NCBI GenBank assembly: GCA_029260025.1
Contig: JAJDDZ010000043.1
Location: 1-37,727 of the forward strand
Length of the DNA stretch: 37,727 nucleotides
Origin: Phycisphaerae bacterium
Lineage (GTDB): Bacteria; Planctomycetota; Phycisphaerae; UBA1845
Reading direction: 5' to 3'
A program made the position numbers and the translations under genes. Shown here in pieces: positions 10,671-19,850 of the stretch; position 1 is the stretch's first letter; each line of letters opens with the position of its first letter. Under the pieces are notes generated by a model. The model saw only the letters and a list, made by a program, of their open reading frames with translations, had not been told where the DNA came from and did no database searches.

Positions 10671-13600
10671 TTAGGCGTCATCGTCGCCCTTTTTGTTATT
10701 TGATTCTCCCCGCTTCACCGCCAGCGGGGCAATCTTCGGCGAACCTTTTGAACGAGCAGCCTCGATCTTAGAAGGCGTCTCTACCTTTACTCTTCGTTCG
10801 TCATCATTGACAAGATCATCGCCTTCGCGATCAGCGATCGACTCAACAGCCTTGGACCAATACCCGATCGCCTCTTCAACCGCGCCGAGTCGCCAGCAAG
10901 CATCGCCCAGGTGATCCATAATCACCGAATCGCCGCCCGTGCGGGCTCGGTCTGCACGTCTCAACCAAGTTCGAGCTTCACTAAATTCACCCTTCTTGTA
11001 AAGCAACCAACCGAACGTGTCCAGATAGGCTGCATTTGTTGGAATTCGACCCAGGGCGTAACGAACCAACGGTTCCGCTTTGTCAAGATAAATGCCGCGA
11101 TCGATCCACTGATACGCTAGATCGTTATTTCTTATTGGATCATTTGGGGCCAGAAGATGGACACGCTGCATCACATCAGCCGCTCTGTCGAAATGCCCCT
11201 GCCGGGTGTAACAGGTGGACAACAATAACAAGAACCTCGCTCGCAAACGAGGTTCGGTCGTCGCCTCAATCCATCCCGATAGCTCTTGCTCGGCTCGCTG
11301 ATACTGCTTGTCGAAGATCAGTTCTGTTACAAGCTGAAGCTGTAACACCGAGACTCGGTTCTGGATAACCTCATTTCGAAACGGATCATCGGGAAAGTAA
11401 ATAAGATCTTCGTCGCGCACGTCATCGCGCCAACGAGGCCCCCGACGCTCGACCCCGCCATGCAACACACCTATGGCTGCGTCTAGCAGCCTTTCCGCCA
11501 CTTCGACGCCATCGGAATATCGCTTTTCCGCGTTGAGCGCCCGAACCCAAAACCCCTGATACCAGCCGCGATTCCGCGTCTGCACGAGATGCGTCTGCGT
11601 CAGCGCCGAAGCCTCCTCAAACCTGTCCAGCAACACGAAGTGCAAGGCGAGAAGAGAAACCGTGTGATCATTCGCCGGGTCATCCTCTAACCATTCCAGC
11701 ATCAGTTGCTCTGCCCGATCAACACGACCAGCATCTCGCAGGCTACTGGTAGCGCCTTGCCTATTAAATTGCAAATTGGACGGATCAGTTTTCAACAGCT
11801 CATTGAAGATCTCCGCCGCCTCGGCGTACCGCTTCAATCGACTCAGCGCCCTCGCCAACCGGCGTTTTGAATCGGAATCATCGGAATCGCTTTCCACCCA
11901 ATTGCGTAGCGTCTTGAGCAACTCGTCGTCGGTCTCCTGAAGGGCGAGGACATCTTCGACGTCGTTGCGGAAAGCTTCGCGATCAAGCTGGGAGAGTTCC
12001 TTGTTTTCAAGCGGTTTGCGGGCAAGGGCAAGCGCTTTGTCATCCTGAAACAGCAACGTTTGCATACCGATCAACTCATGCCGCCAAGTGTGACGATTCG
12101 GATGATATCGCAATAGCTCTTCTAGGCGGCGGGTGCAAGACTCAAAGTCAAGCAAACTCCGCTCTGCCATCGCCAACCAAAAGGCAATATCGACCTGTGT
12201 CGGTTCAATCGCGAGCGCCTTCTCGAAAGCCGAACGACGATTGTCTCGTTCGTGCGTCGGATAGGTTTGAGCAATGGCGATCCAAGTCTCCGCATCTGGC
12301 GTCCCCTTGTCGAGCGCCTCAAGCAAGATTGCGCGCTGGGCTTCCAAGTCGCCAGCAATCTCCTTGTCCAATCTCACGCGGCACCGTGCAGCCACCGTCA
12401 AACTCTTCGTGCGGGCCTGCAATGCTTTGAAAGTCTCAGTGGCAAGGTCGTTCTTCTCGCCGCGAATATACGCTTCTCCTAGCAGTTCGCCAGCATCATC
12501 TCGATCGGGCTCTTTGTCTAGTAAGCTGCGTAGCAACTGCTGCGCCTTGAGGGGTTCGCGCACTCTTAAGTGCAGTCTTGCCATCGCCAGAATCGCCTCT
12601 GTTTTCTCTGGATCGAGTTGAGTAACAGCGCGATAGTTACGCATCGCCTGGGGTACGTCATCCAAGCGATCATGGATTTGCGCTCGGATCATCGCGAGGG
12701 CCGCGTTGTCCGTAACCTTGTCTTCATCGGAGTTACCGACGAGAGTTAACGCTTCGTCATAGCGATACTGCTTCAGATACAAACGTCCGAGCAAGATGCG
12801 CGTTGGTCCAAACTCGGGAGCCTCCGCCTTGCTTTTTTCCAGCAAAACCTCAGCATCTTTGGTTCGACCAATCGAGAGCGCAAGAGATCCACGGAGAAAG
12901 TGACCGATGTGATGATCGGCATGCCTCGCAGCATCGGCGAGTATCGATTCCACAGCCAATGGATCCGACGAAAGGGCAAGGATCGGTGCGCTGAGTACGT
13001 CAAATTGGTCCGGCGCCACGCGAATGCCATCCGCACACACGGCAAGTGCATCAGACCAACGCGAGTCAGCTAGAAGCATGTCCGTCAACCGCGACCGCGC
13101 CTTGTGAGCATCCTCGTTCGCTGAAACGAACGTCAAAAGCGTTTCAATCGCCTCTCCACGGCGACCTGTCTTAACGAGGACATCGGAAAGGGTCATCGCC
13201 AAACGCGGAACGTGCGGTTGGTCAACAAGGCGCCCGCGAAGATCGTCCAAAACACCATCCGGGTTTCCGGTCTTGGCGTAAATACCGATCAGAAGGGAAA
13301 TAAACTCATCATCGAACGCCGGGACTCTTCGCGCGGCGGCCAGAGCATCGCCATGTTTTCCCGCCCCCGCAAGCAGTCGGACATAACGACGACCAAGTGC
13401 CATATCGTCGGGGTTCGCGGTCACCAGATCAGTCAAGCTCGCAGCTGCCTCCGCAAGTCGACCGAGCTTCTCGAGAATCGATGCCCGTGCGTCTGCTGTC
13501 TTGCCGCCGTCGCGCGAAATAATGGCGGCGAGCTCGGTTGTCGTCGTACCTCTCGAACGGAGGGTCTGAGCAGCGGTAACGAGGTGATCGTATTGCAACA

Positions 13601-14234
13601 AGGCAGCCGTGAGATACCCCGATGTTCGAAGTAACTCCGCCAAGTGGTATCGCGTAAGTGCGGTCGTTTCTGCATCCCGCCCAAAATCAGAACATAAGAG
13701 CGCCGTACGGAATGCAACGAGGGCAGACTCTGCCAGATTGTCACGAAGTTGACACCGACCGTAGACGTATTGTGCGACGGCATCATCTGGGTTCCCCTCA
13801 AGAGCGCGTGCCGCGTGCGTCCGCGCCCTTTCGATATTCCCCGCACGCCAGTGTAACGTCGCTAGTACACGATGAACGTCAGGGTGGTCCGGGTCGAAAC
13901 GCAGCGCCCGTTCCAAGGCGATCGACGCCTCGGTGTATCTCTGTTGCGAGACAAGGTCGGTTGCATGAGTAACCTGCCGCTGCGATCGATCGGAAAGCAC
14001 ACCGAGGCCCGCGGTTCTTTTTGGTGCCTCGATCGGTGGCTTCAGTTCGTTGAGCGTCGCCAACGCCCGCGCGGGATCAACGCCTTCCGCAAGTCGCCCG
14101 GCCAAGGGAACTGCAGACCCCGAAGAAGCAGTGGATCCGTCATCCGAAACGCATGCGCCGACAGTTGCAAGCGCAAGACACCCGTGCACAAGCGTCAGGC
14201 ACACCAGTTTGTGACTCAAAGAATAAAGTTTCAT
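10671..14234 (-). CDS. large TPR-repeat putative lipoprotein
   Basis: Signal/lipobox LALATVGAC; many tetratricopeptide repeats (e.g. EASIALERALRFDPDHPDVHRVLATLHWRAGNIERA). Stop lies 11 nt upstream of the yebC start. Confidence 0.85.
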   Translation of the reverse strand: MKLYSLSHKLVCLTLVHGCLALATVGACVSDDGSTASSGSAVPLAGRLAEGVDPARALATLNELKPPIEAPKRTAGLGVLSDRSQRQVTHATDLVSQQRYTEASIALERALRFDPDHPDVHRVLATLHWRAGNIERARTHAARALEGNPDDAVAQYVYGRCQLRDNLAESALVAFRTALLCSDFGRDAETTALTRYHLAELLRTSGYLTAALLQYDHLVTAAQTLRSRGTTTTELAAIISRDGGKTADARASILEKLGRLAEAAASLTDLVTANPDDMALGRRYVRLLAGAGKHGDALAAARRVPAFDDEFISLLIGIYAKTGNPDGVLDDLRGRLVDQPHVPRLAMTLSDVLVKTGRRGEAIETLLTFVSANEDAHKARSRLTDMLLADSRWSDALAVCADGIRVAPDQFDVLSAPILALSSDPLAVESILADAARHADHHIGHFLRGSLALSIGRTKDAEVLLEKSKAEAPEFGPTRILLGRLYLKQYRYDEALTLVGNSDEDKVTDNAALAMIRAQIHDRLDDVPQAMRNYRAVTQLDPEKTEAILAMARLHLRVREPLKAQQLLRSLLDKEPDRDDAGELLGEAYIRGEKNDLATETFKALQARTKSLTVAARCRVRLDKEIAGDLEAQRAILLEALDKGTPDAETWIAIAQTYPTHERDNRRSAFEKALAIEPTQVDIAFWLAMAERSLLDFESCTRRLEELLRYHPNRHTWRHELIGMQTLLFQDDKALALARKPLENKELSQLDREAFRNDVEDVLALQETDDELLKTLRNWVESDSDDSDSKRRLARALSRLKRYAEAAEIFNELLKTDPSNLQFNRQGATSSLRDAGRVDRAEQLMLEWLEDDPANDHTVSLLALHFVLLDRFEEASALTQTHLVQTRNRGWYQGFWVRALNAEKRYSDGVEVAERLLDAAIGVLHGGVERRGPRWRDDVRDEDLIYFPDDPFRNEVIQNRVSVLQLQLVTELIFDKQYQRAEQELSGWIEATTEPRLRARFLLLLSTCYTRQGHFDRAADVMQRVHLLAPNDPIRNNDLAYQWIDRGIYLDKAEPLVRYALGRIPTNAAYLDTFGWLLYKKGEFSEARTWLRRADRARTGGDSVIMDHLGDACWRLGAVEEAIGYWSKAVESIADREGDDLVNDDERRVKVETPSKIEAARSKGSPKIAPLAVKRGESNNKKGDDDA

Positions 14235-14374
14235 CCGTAGACCCTCGATTTCGCCCTGTGGAGATACTACACCCCGATGCGCCTAGGAATCGCCGAAAAT
14301 CATGCGTGACGATCTGTAGCGTGCGATTCTATCTGAAGATCGACCGTCTGACCGCCTCAGTCCAACTCTCGGAG

Positions 14375-15064
14375 CTACCCCTTTGATCCTGCCTTCTTGG
14401 CTGCTTTCTTCTTAGGAGCGGTCTTTTTCCTAACTTTCTTGCGCAACGTTTTCACGGACTTGGGAGTCGCCTTGAGAGTTTCTAGCACCAAGCAGGTTTC
14501 TTTCGCCTTGTCGGCCGCGACATGACGCTCTAGAAACGCCTGGACATCCGCGCGATTGGCAGACGGATGTACGAGGTCGCTTTCACGAAGAACCGCTAGG
14601 ACGCGATCGCCCACGGGGATCGCATGTCCGCCCAAACTCCACAAAATGACCGAGGCAGAAGCATATGCATCGATGCCGTCGAGCTGTTCAAAATAGTGCC
14701 TCGCTTCGCGCTTTCCAACCGTCTTGAGACGGTCGAGCGATACGACATGCTCCTGATTGTAAATCGCGTTCAGCGCACGAATCAGCTCACCACTGCGAAG
14801 CTCAGCCTGTGCGACCTGGTTCCCGATCACACGATGAATTTCCGAAGGATAAGAAGCTCGAACTTCGTTCCAATCGACCATCACCTCATTGAGTTTCTTG
14901 ATCGCGCGAGACGCCGGACCATCACCAGACTCAACCCCCAAGATCGCAGTCGCCAGGCGCTCGATCGGATCTGGCCACTCCGGAAGCTCCGGAATAGCTG
15001 CCCCTTGCTTCAGCTTTGTGTACGCTCGTTTGAATCTACCCGCGTATCGCGTCCCATCTTTCAT
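14375..15064 (-). CDS. HhH-GPD/endonuclease III-like protein with Lys/Ala-rich C-terminal tail
   Basis: Fold-like segments LATAILGVESGD, LDGIDAYASASVILWSLGGHAIPVGDRVLAVLRES resembling HhH plus conserved Asp; tail KKVRKKTAPKKKAAKKAGSKG. ATGA overlap with rbfA. Confidence 0.55.
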   Translation of the reverse strand: MKDGTRYAGRFKRAYTKLKQGAAIPELPEWPDPIERLATAILGVESGDGPASRAIKKLNEVMVDWNEVRASYPSEIHRVIGNQVAQAELRSGELIRALNAIYNQEHVVSLDRLKTVGKREARHYFEQLDGIDAYASASVILWSLGGHAIPVGDRVLAVLRESDLVHPSANRADVQAFLERHVAADKAKETCLVLETLKATPKSVKTLRKKVRKKTAPKKKAAKKAGSKG

Positions 15065-15540
15065 CGATTCACCTCATCTGGACCCTGGCCCGTCGGGTTG
15101 GTGTCGCGCTCGAGATCGGGAGCCGAGGGTTTTTCATCGCATCGATCCGCAATCTCACCGGCCACTGCCTCATTCTCGACGACGGTCTCGTCACGCTCGA
15201 CACGATTCGCCTCTATCTGCTCTAGTGTACGAATAACCCGCTTCTGTTGTTCATCAAGCTCCATGCGAAGCTCGGGACACTGCTTTAAGTTTAGTTCCTT
15301 GGCGACCATCCGTTGCAAGTACCCACGCGCGCTTTTCATCGCGGAGATCGTCTTGCGCTCGTCCGCCTCCCCCGTGGGAACCGTCACATAGACGATAGCC
15401 GTAAGGAGGTCTGGACCGACCTCAACACGACTAATCGTCGTTAGCGGAGCGATGCGCGGATCACTCAAGCGACGCGCAATCCCTTCGCTCACGATTTCTC
15501 GGATGGCGTTGGCTACTCTTTCCCTTCGATACTGCTTCAT
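15061..15540 (-). CDS. rbfA: ribosome-binding factor A
   Basis: RRERVANAIREIVSEGIARRLSDPRI...VEVGPDLLTAIVYVTV; start trimmed to MKQYRR. Lies in the nusA-infB cluster. Acidic C-terminal extension. Confidence 0.88.
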   Translation of the reverse strand: MKQYRRERVANAIREIVSEGIARRLSDPRIAPLTTISRVEVGPDLLTAIVYVTVPTGEADERKTISAMKSARGYLQRMVAKELNLKQCPELRMELDEQQKRVIRTLEQIEANRVERDETVVENEAVAGEIADRCDEKPSAPDLERDTNPTGQGPDEVNR

Positions 15541-15581
15541 TGAATCTTCAAAACCTATCCGCACACGCAAGGCATGCCTCT

Positions 15582-15863
15582 TTAGTAAAACTCCCGCTCA
15601 TAATCGAGTAGGCTGACCATTCGAGCTTCGCGAACCATGTCAACCATCTGGTCGAACTGCGAGTGCATTGCTCGCGAATCGGTCGAAACCATCGCCAACC
15701 CAATCGTGCACCGCTTGTGAACGTCGTGGTGGTCCACCTCGGCGACCGAAACGTTGAACCGATCGCGAAGCTTCTGCTTAAGTCCCTTGATGGCATGCCG
15801 TTTGTCCTTCAACGACCGTGCTTCCAAGATCGCCAGATCGATCCGAAGGACGCCGACGATCAT
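15582..15863 (-). CDS. DUF503 family protein (YlxP-like)
   Basis: MIVGVLRIDLAILEARSLKDKRHAIKGLKQKLRDRFNVSVAEVDHHDVHKRCTIGLAMVSTD; position between infB and rbfA as in Firmicutes. Confidence 0.9.
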   Translation of the reverse strand: MIVGVLRIDLAILEARSLKDKRHAIKGLKQKLRDRFNVSVAEVDHHDVHKRCTIGLAMVSTDSRAMHSQFDQMVDMVREARMVSLLDYEREFY

Positions 15864-16996
15864 GGCTCTGTCGTGTGAAGAACTCGCGCGGTCACATTGC
15901 CATTACGCGGATCAATCTTGAAAAGACGCGTCGTCTGATCGGCTGTCATGTAGGGAGCGATACCAACGCGTGATAGAAAGTCGATCACGAAACGCTGATC
16001 CGAAGCCGGAACACCATAAAAAGTAAGCTCGCCGCGTACATGCTGCTCATCAAAGCCGTACATTCTTGCCCGATCCGTATATCCGTGAAGAAGCGGTTCG
16101 AGAAGAAACGAATCGCTATCCGCAGTCTTCAAGCGAGGAAGAAACAACGACCGCACCGCCGCGAGGCCATCTTTCCCTACCGCCACCCCACGGTACTGCT
16201 TCACGAGATAGATCTGATCAACGGTTTCATCGACGAATGTACTAACAGCCCCATCTGGTAGAAAGAAAGATGAAGCAAGCTCTTGCCGCCGCGACTTAGA
16301 TGCACGCTCAATCGCGCGACGAAACGCCACATACTTATCGTAATGGGCAAGCCCAGGGTCGCTCAATTTCGGATGGTTCCAGGGAAAGGAAACCTCGACG
16401 ACATACGTACCCTCTTTGACGCGAGACGGCGCATCGTTCGCCCGAAACTGAACACACCGGGGGGCGTCTCGAACACGCCCGCCCTCGGGCAAATCGGTCT
16501 CTTCAATACAAGAAACCTGTGCACCATTAGGAATAGACGCAACCATCAGCCCACGCAGCACCTTAGAAGTTACCAATCCAAAGCGCCCTGGCGATTCCGT
16601 CTGGCGCACATCCGAAGTCGACGCTTGTGCCGTCGCCGCGTTCTTGCCGGCAAAACGATCCCGACGGACGTCTTCGTCGAACAGCGGGATCACGAACTTA
16701 CGGGCGACAACAATAATCACAACGATAACGCCGGCGATATAGCACAGTCGAAAAATGATCGCGAACGGGTTGAAATCCTTACGTCCGACAGGCTTTCGAA
16801 AAAGCGATCCGAGGAACCCGCCCTTTTTCGCCTCTTCCGCAGGAGTCTCAACATCGCGAAAGAGAAAACTCAGATCCGTATCGTTCGTCTCAGGAACGCC
16901 AGCGTTGCGACCGCAATAAGAACATCGCACGACGCCACCGGCGTCCTCGTCCTTCGCTCTAACCGTATGTCCGCAATCGGCTTTGAATTCGATCAT
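15860..16996 (-). CDS. zinc-ribbon membrane protein of unknown function
   Basis: N-terminal CGH...CSYCG metal-binding pattern (MIEFKADCGHTVRAKDEDAGGVVRCSYCGRNAG), a TM segment (FRLCYIAGVIVVIIVVARKFVIPLF), then a soluble domain. ATGA overlap with DUF503. Confidence 0.65.
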   Translation of the reverse strand: MIEFKADCGHTVRAKDEDAGGVVRCSYCGRNAGVPETNDTDLSFLFRDVETPAEEAKKGGFLGSLFRKPVGRKDFNPFAIIFRLCYIAGVIVVIIVVARKFVIPLFDEDVRRDRFAGKNAATAQASTSDVRQTESPGRFGLVTSKVLRGLMVASIPNGAQVSCIEETDLPEGGRVRDAPRCVQFRANDAPSRVKEGTYVVEVSFPWNHPKLSDPGLAHYDKYVAFRRAIERASKSRRQELASSFFLPDGAVSTFVDETVDQIYLVKQYRGVAVGKDGLAAVRSLFLPRLKTADSDSFLLEPLLHGYTDRARMYGFDEQHVRGELTFYGVPASDQRFVIDFLSRVGIAPYMTADQTTRLFKIDPRNGNVTARVLHTTEP

Positions 16997-17083
16997 CGCA
17001 TCACACTCCCCGACTGTGCTCATCCGACACAGCTGAACGGTTTCGACGTGTTCATTCTACGCGGACAACCAATCCCGCGCGAC

Positions 17084-19810
17084 CTACAGACTTCTGGCGG
17101 TTTGAATAATCTCGTAAGTCTCAATACGATCGCCGGCGTGGATGTCGTCGAACCCTTCAAGGCGAACGCCGCACTCCATACCAGATCGAACTGTCTTCAC
17201 ATCATCTTTTAGGTGTCGCAGCGACGACATCTTGCAACCTTCACGTATGACAACGCCGTCACGAATGACTTTTGCCAAATGCGTTCGGTCAACCAATCCG
17301 TCCGTTACATAGGAACCCGCCACAGGTCCAAGTTTTGTGATACGGAAAATCTGCCGCACGTCGATAACCGATCGACCTTCGATTTTCTCGTCTGGGGTAA
17401 GAAGACCAGACAACGCCTTCCGAATGTCGTCGCAAGCGTCATAAATCACGCGATAAGGGCGAACATCGACGCCATGCTGCTCAGCGAGTCGTCGAGCGCC
17501 AACGGACGTCTCAACTCGAAAGGCAACGATGATCGCTTTTGAAGTTGCTGCCAGCAAGATGTCGCTATCGTTGACAGGCCCAACCCCAGCGTGGCGAATC
17601 CCTAACCTAACTTCGTCAGAAGGGATATCACCAAGTGAAGCACGCAGCGCAGTCAAACTACCATCAACATCCGCCTTGAGAATAATATTTAGCTCTGGAA
17701 CTTCATCGCTCGTACGCTGCTGGAACATGTGTTCCAAAGACATGACCTTTCGCGACTGCACTCTGCTCTGATCAAGGCGATATTGTTTCGTCTCAGAAGC
17801 AATTTGCTTCGCCCGGGTCAGTGCTTCCACCGCAAAAAATTTGTCCCCAGATGCTGGAACGTCGTCCAGCCCCCAAACTTCCGCCGGAATCCCAGGCCCC
17901 GCTTCTTTCATCCTGTTGCCCCGGTCGTCCAGAAGCGCACGGACTTTGCCGGCTGCGTTCCCGCAGACAACGAAATCGCCTACACAAAGCGTCCCCTCAA
18001 CAACCAAAATATGCGCAACCGACCCCACCCCGACTTTCGTCTCGGCCTCAAGAACAGTTGCGTACGCTGGAAGAGTCGCGTCCGCCTCCAACTCAAGAAC
18101 ATCACTAAGATCCGCTAGGTGCTCGACAAGTTCTACGACGCCATCGCCCGTGATCGCGGACGTCGGAAGAACATCGGTTTCCCCGCCCCAGTCGCCGCTC
18201 GGCGTCAGTCCGTGCTCAGCGAGCTGTCCATAGATTCGCAGTTTGTTCTGATCTCCCAAGTCGGACTTGTTCATCGCAACAACCACCGGAACCTCAGCAG
18301 CCTTGGCGTGATTGATCGCCTCGATCGTTTGAGGCATAATTCCGTCGTCCGCTGCGACCACAAGCACTACCACGTCCGTAACCTGCGCACCGCGCTGACG
18401 CATCGCCGTAAAGGCTTCGTGGCCCGGCGTGTCTAGAAACGTAACAGGCCCATGTGCCGCCAGAAGATGGTACGACCCAATGTGCTGCGTAATTCCGCCG
18501 TCTTCACCAGCAACCACGCGCGTTTTCCGTATACGATCCATCAAGCTCGTTTTGCCGTGATCAACATGCCCAAGAAGCGTGACGATAGGCGGTCGCGACG
18601 TCAGATTGGCCCGCTCGCGCTTCTGATACTCCTCAACCAGTTCGTCAAGCATCGTCTTAGCCGGGATGACCTCAAGCTCAATCCCAAAGTGCAGGGCGAG
18701 CAGCTGCGCCGTTTCTGTCGGCAGCGTCATGTTGACATTGCCAAGGATCCCGTGCTCATCCCGCAAGATCTTAACGAGCTGCATGAAATTCAGCGCCGTC
18801 TCAGAGCAGAATTCCTTCATACGGATAGGTTCGTGTACCGTTGCATTTGTCTTTGGGCCTACGTCAAACTGTTGACCACCTTGTCCGCCATGCTGTGTCG
18901 CCCGGCGACGATGAATTCGACGACCGGTCGCGCCAGCCAAACGCTCGCGACGTTCGGCAAGATCGCGATCGCGTCTCTCGCTCGGAGTAGCGTCACGCGA
19001 ACCACCGCGTCCACGGCGCCGACCGCCCTTCTCGCTCTCAGGCGCAGCGCCAGGCGCGGAACTGGGACCACCGCCACCGCCACCGCCGGGCTGAGGACGC
19101 GGTGCGCGTCGAGGGGGCGCAGGGTGGTACTCAGGAGCTTCGTACCGAACAACGCGAGGCCCGGAAAGCTTCGCAGCAGCAGGAACATTTTGCGGTCCTG
19201 CAGGGGTGACAGGCTGCGGCCTGCTATCTTCCTCTAGATCGTCAGTTGCCTCAGAAGTTTCCACCGCTTCGGGGACCTCAGTCGTCACAATATCCGCCGA
19301 CGGAACCGATGAAACAGAATTCTCATCCGAAACTGGTGCAACCTCCGCAACTTCAACTAGAGGCGCCGTGGAATCTACAACTTCCTCGCAAGTCTCAACC
19401 ACGACTGACTCAGGCTCATCGGATAGTGGGCTGACAATTTCTTCAACCGGCAAAACATCCGCGGCAGTCGGAGGTAGTTCGGCAACGGCAGTCGATGCAG
19501 TGGCCTCAGCGTTCTCAACTTCGTCGTTCTTCGTGGCTGCCTTTCGTTTTGGCTTAACCTGAACCTTCTTGAGATCGATCCGCTTCGACGTCTCCATCAC
19601 GGTCGCGTGCTCGCCCTCACTGAACCACTCAGAAATCGTCGCGTGCAAACCCGCACTGAGCGTAGACATGTGATTCTTCACAGTATCAATGCCTTCGGCT
19701 TTGCACTTCTCGATAATTGTCTTACTGGTGACGTTCAATTCCTTCGCAAGAAGGTGAACACGCAATTTCTCAGCCAACGTCAATCTCCGTGCCTTAATCG
19801 CGGCAACCAT
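17084..19810 (-). CDS. infB: translation initiation factor IF-2
   Basis: IF2-N (VHLLAKELNVTSKTIIEKCKAEG), long low-complexity linker, G-domain GHVDHGKTSLMD, DTPGHEAF, NKSD, C-terminal IF2 domains. Alternative GTG start at 19822. Confidence 0.95.
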   Translation of the reverse strand: MVAAIKARRLTLAEKLRVHLLAKELNVTSKTIIEKCKAEGIDTVKNHMSTLSAGLHATISEWFSEGEHATVMETSKRIDLKKVQVKPKRKAATKNDEVENAEATASTAVAELPPTAADVLPVEEIVSPLSDEPESVVVETCEEVVDSTAPLVEVAEVAPVSDENSVSSVPSADIVTTEVPEAVETSEATDDLEEDSRPQPVTPAGPQNVPAAAKLSGPRVVRYEAPEYHPAPPRRAPRPQPGGGGGGGPSSAPGAAPESEKGGRRRGRGGSRDATPSERRDRDLAERRERLAGATGRRIHRRRATQHGGQGGQQFDVGPKTNATVHEPIRMKEFCSETALNFMQLVKILRDEHGILGNVNMTLPTETAQLLALHFGIELEVIPAKTMLDELVEEYQKRERANLTSRPPIVTLLGHVDHGKTSLMDRIRKTRVVAGEDGGITQHIGSYHLLAAHGPVTFLDTPGHEAFTAMRQRGAQVTDVVVLVVAADDGIMPQTIEAINHAKAAEVPVVVAMNKSDLGDQNKLRIYGQLAEHGLTPSGDWGGETDVLPTSAITGDGVVELVEHLADLSDVLELEADATLPAYATVLEAETKVGVGSVAHILVVEGTLCVGDFVVCGNAAGKVRALLDDRGNRMKEAGPGIPAEVWGLDDVPASGDKFFAVEALTRAKQIASETKQYRLDQSRVQSRKVMSLEHMFQQRTSDEVPELNIILKADVDGSLTALRASLGDIPSDEVRLGIRHAGVGPVNDSDILLAATSKAIIVAFRVETSVGARRLAEQHGVDVRPYRVIYDACDDIRKALSGLLTPDEKIEGRSVIDVRQIFRITKLGPVAGSYVTDGLVDRTHLAKVIRDGVVIREGCKMSSLRHLKDDVKTVRSGMECGVRLEGFDDIHAGDRIETYEIIQTARSL

Positions 19811-19850
19811 TTTCACGCACACCCGATCGATCGGGCGAGCTTGCTTCTAT

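Noticed and set aside
18452-19237. Plus-strand 261-aa ORF and several neighbours antisense to infB
   Set aside because: Low-complexity, Arg/Ser/Ala-rich translation mirrored from the IF-2 linker; infB on the other strand is certain.
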